A stretch of 64,000 nucleotides of DNA, from assembly GCA_013215375.1 (NCBI GenBank), contig JABSRB010000016.1:1-64000 (forward strand). The letters are read 5' to 3'. Position 1 is the first letter of the stretch, and every line of letters starts with the position of its first letter. Shown piece after piece: positions 62,532-64,000 of the stretch. The position numbers and the translations under genes are program-made. Source of the DNA: Oceanospirillaceae bacterium (lineage in GTDB: Bacteria > Pseudomonadota > Gammaproteobacteria > Pseudomonadales > Balneatricaceae). The notes beneath the pieces are model-generated. The model was not told where the DNA came from and ran no database searches. It saw only the letters and a list, made by a program, of their open reading frames with translations.

Positions 62532-63419
62532 ATGGAATTATCAGATCTAAGAATATTTACCCAAGTTGTTAATTCAGGCGGTATCACCGCCGCTGCAGAA
62601 GCGCTGCATCGGGTGCCCTCTAACGTGACAGCCAGAATAAAAAAGCTAGAGAAAAACTTAGATAAAACGCTGTTTATTAGAGAGAAGAATCGCCTGCGTA
62701 TCTCTCCAGCAGGGGAGCAGTTATTGCCTTATGCGCAGCAATTGCTGGCCTTGGCGCAAGAGACGTTAACGGCGATGGGCGATACGAGAGTGAGCGGGAC
62801 GCTAAAGCTGGGGGCGATGGAAGCTGTGGCAGCCACACGTTTAGTGGATCCGGTGATGCAATTTCATCAGCGCTATCCAGATGTTGATTTAGAGATAAAA
62901 ACGGCACCTACTGGGGAGTTAATCGCCCGCGTTTTAGAGGGCGAAATAGACTTGGCGCTAGTTGCGGATCCACCGCCGGATAGCCGTCTGCATGCCAGTG
63001 CAGTGTTTGAAGAGCAGTTGGTGATTGTGTCTTGCCTGAGTCATCGTGATATAAAAGAGCCGCAAGATTTGTGTGATTCGCCCACTTTTATGGGGTTTAG
63101 TGCCAGCTGTGCCTACCGCAACCGGCTAACTCAGTGGATCAAGCGCAGTGGCAATATCAGTAAAGTGGTTGAAATTAGCTCTTATCATACGTTGCTAAGT
63201 TGTGTGGCGGCGGGTATGGGTATTGGTCTTGTACCCGTGGCGTTACTGGCGGATTACCCCTTTGCCAACAGCTTAAAAGTACATCAGCTACCGGAGCAAT
63301 GGTCGCGTTCAACTACGCATTTCATTTGGCGATGTAACAATGAGAAGTCAGCTATTAAAGCCTTTATGGATAGTGTGGAGGGGAATATAAGTAAAGAGCA
63401 GGTAACTGATAGTATGTAA
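62532..63419 (+). CDS. LysR-family transcriptional regulator
   Basis: The ATG at 62532 (MELSDLRIFTQVVNSGG) gives the standard LysR N-terminus; the track's ATG at 62514 adds six residues and neither has a strong Shine-Dalgarno. The 295-residue protein has a helix-turn-helix (ITAAAEALHRVPSNVTARIKKLEKNLDKTLFIREKNRLR) and a LysR substrate domain (about 90-285, TLKLGAMEAVAATRLVDPVMQFHQRYPDVDLEI). It is divergent from the EamA gene with about 120 bp between, the usual layout for a regulator and its target exporter. The effector is unknown. Confidence 0.9.
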   Translation: MELSDLRIFTQVVNSGGITAAAEALHRVPSNVTARIKKLEKNLDKTLFIREKNRLRISPAGEQLLPYAQQLLALAQETLTAMGDTRVSGTLKLGAMEAVAATRLVDPVMQFHQRYPDVDLEIKTAPTGELIARVLEGEIDLALVADPPPDSRLHASAVFEEQLVIVSCLSHRDIKEPQDLCDSPTFMGFSASCAYRNRLTQWIKRSGNISKVVEISSYHTLLSCVAAGMGIGLVPVALLADYPFANSLKVHQLPEQWSRSTTHFIWRCNNEKSAIKAFMDSVEGNISKEQVTDSM

Positions 63420-63448
63420 GAGCACAATGGACATGGATGGAGGTGGCT

Positions 63449-64000
63449 ATGACTGAAACGATTGAATGGGTGATGTTGGTCGAGGTAGAGAAAGCTCAGC
63501 GGGTGCGCTGTGACTACCCCAATTGTCATCACAGTGTTTATCGGCGTATCCACATCCTTAAATATCCTGATGGTAGTTTTCAGTGTATCGGTTCAGGCTG
63601 TTTTAAAAAGCTAAGTCACGAAGTTGGGGTTAATATTTTTAAAGCAGCCAGTGTTACGTACTTTTCTGGCAGTAAAGCGCTGACCAGTGCACAGCGCCAG
63701 CAATTGATAGATAATCGCAGTGCATTGTTAGAAAAGTTATTAGCCGAGGGCTTGCAGCAACAACAGTCTATTGCCGTGATAAGGAGAGGCGATCTCACAA
63801 CAGATATAACGGTTAAACAGTTGGAGCCCGAAACTGCGAACGAGGTTGAGAGCGAGGCAACTCCCAAGCTAGTGATTATGCCAAAGCCCGTCAATATTTC
63901 TCAAGCTAGCCCGGTAGAAAACTATCATTTGTTGCGAAAATATCAGAAATTTAATCCATTAATTAACTACGCTAGTTTTCCTCAGGGAGAAAAATACTCA
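63449..64000 (+). CDS. Hypothetical protein with two Cys pairs, truncated by window end
   Basis: Absent from the ORF track because no stop is reached. The ATG at 63449 has ATGGAGGT upstream and the frame is open for 184 codons to the last base. The N-terminus holds CDYPNC and CIGSGC (C-x4-C twice, about 18 residues apart), which resembles a zinc ribbon. Next comes a Lys- and Gln-rich region and a low-complexity linker (ETANEVESEATP), then NYHLLRKYQKFNPLINYASF. No family is recognised. It may be a nucleic acid-binding or replication-related protein (inference only). It starts 29 bp after LysR. Confidence 0.55.
   Translation, partial: MTETIEWVMLVEVEKAQRVRCDYPNCHHSVYRRIHILKYPDGSFQCIGSGCFKKLSHEVGVNIFKAASVTYFSGSKALTSAQRQQLIDNRSALLEKLLAEGLQQQQSIAVIRRGDLTTDITVKQLEPETANEVESEATPKLVIMPKPVNISQASPVENYHLLRKYQKFNPLINYASFPQGEKYS

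Overview
The window looks like chromosomal DNA of a free-living, probably marine gammaproteobacterium. The signs are a FabY-type initiating ketoacyl synthase, a TRAP dicarboxylate-type system under sigma-54 control, a FecI/FecR/TonB heme or iron locus, a Tad pilus and a large type I-secreted surface protein. I cannot name the genus. No rRNA, tRNA, CRISPR array or complete insertion sequence was seen. Gene calls rest on family resemblance recognised by eye, with no database search.

Layout. (1) 1-12.1 kb: Tad/Flp pilus operon on the + strand: TadG/TadE-like pseudopilins, CpaB, secretin, FHA-TadA ATPase, TadB, TadC, a DUF192 protein, TadD and TadE, then a PP2C phosphatase. A 228-bp hairpin element sits in frame inside the tadE leader. 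(2) 12.2-13.8 kb: prfC (RF3). (3) 13.85-25.5 kb, - strand: a type I secretion operon (TolC, ABC exporter, HlyD) ending in a 2250-residue repetitive adhesin-like substrate. (4) 25.7-30.1 kb: TatD-type nuclease, a second hairpin element, a lipoprotein, fabY and an OmpA-like lipoprotein. (5) 30.4-38 kb: a two-component pair (histidine kinase and NtrC-type activator), paired upstream sites, a consensus sigma-54 promoter and dctP-dctQ-dctM, followed after a terminator by a second DctP-like protein. (6) 38-40.1 kb: a third long hairpin, two GNAT acetyltransferases and a LysR gene broken by one base.

(7) 40.1-48 kb: an accessory region. It is partly very AT-rich, has little operon logic, and contains two copies of a noncoding direct repeat, a GyrI-like protein, an orphan Hsp70 substrate-binding domain fused to TPRs, a VOC/glyoxalase-fold protein, a decayed copy of that gene's 3' end, and an isolated FAD/NAD(P)-binding protein plus membrane protein pair. 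(8) 48-51.5 kb: DUF6653, LysE, a Gfo/Idh/MocA oxidoreductase, a small Gly-rich membrane protein and DUF2867. (9) 51.85-60.4 kb: a Fur-box-preceded heme-acquisition locus: FecI-like sigma, FecR, a TonB-dependent receptor with STN domain, a hemophilin-like secreted protein, a Slam (DUF560) outer-membrane translocator and a TPR protein. (10) 60.5-64 kb: DUF2846 lipoprotein, EamA transporter with divergent LysR, and a cysteine-pair protein running off the end.

The most unusual items are the hairpin element that extends the TadE leader without breaking the frame, the Hsp70-SBD/TPR protein in the repeat-flanked accessory region, and the surface-signalled hemophilin/Slam locus. The window begins inside a tadG-like gene and ends inside an unknown gene.
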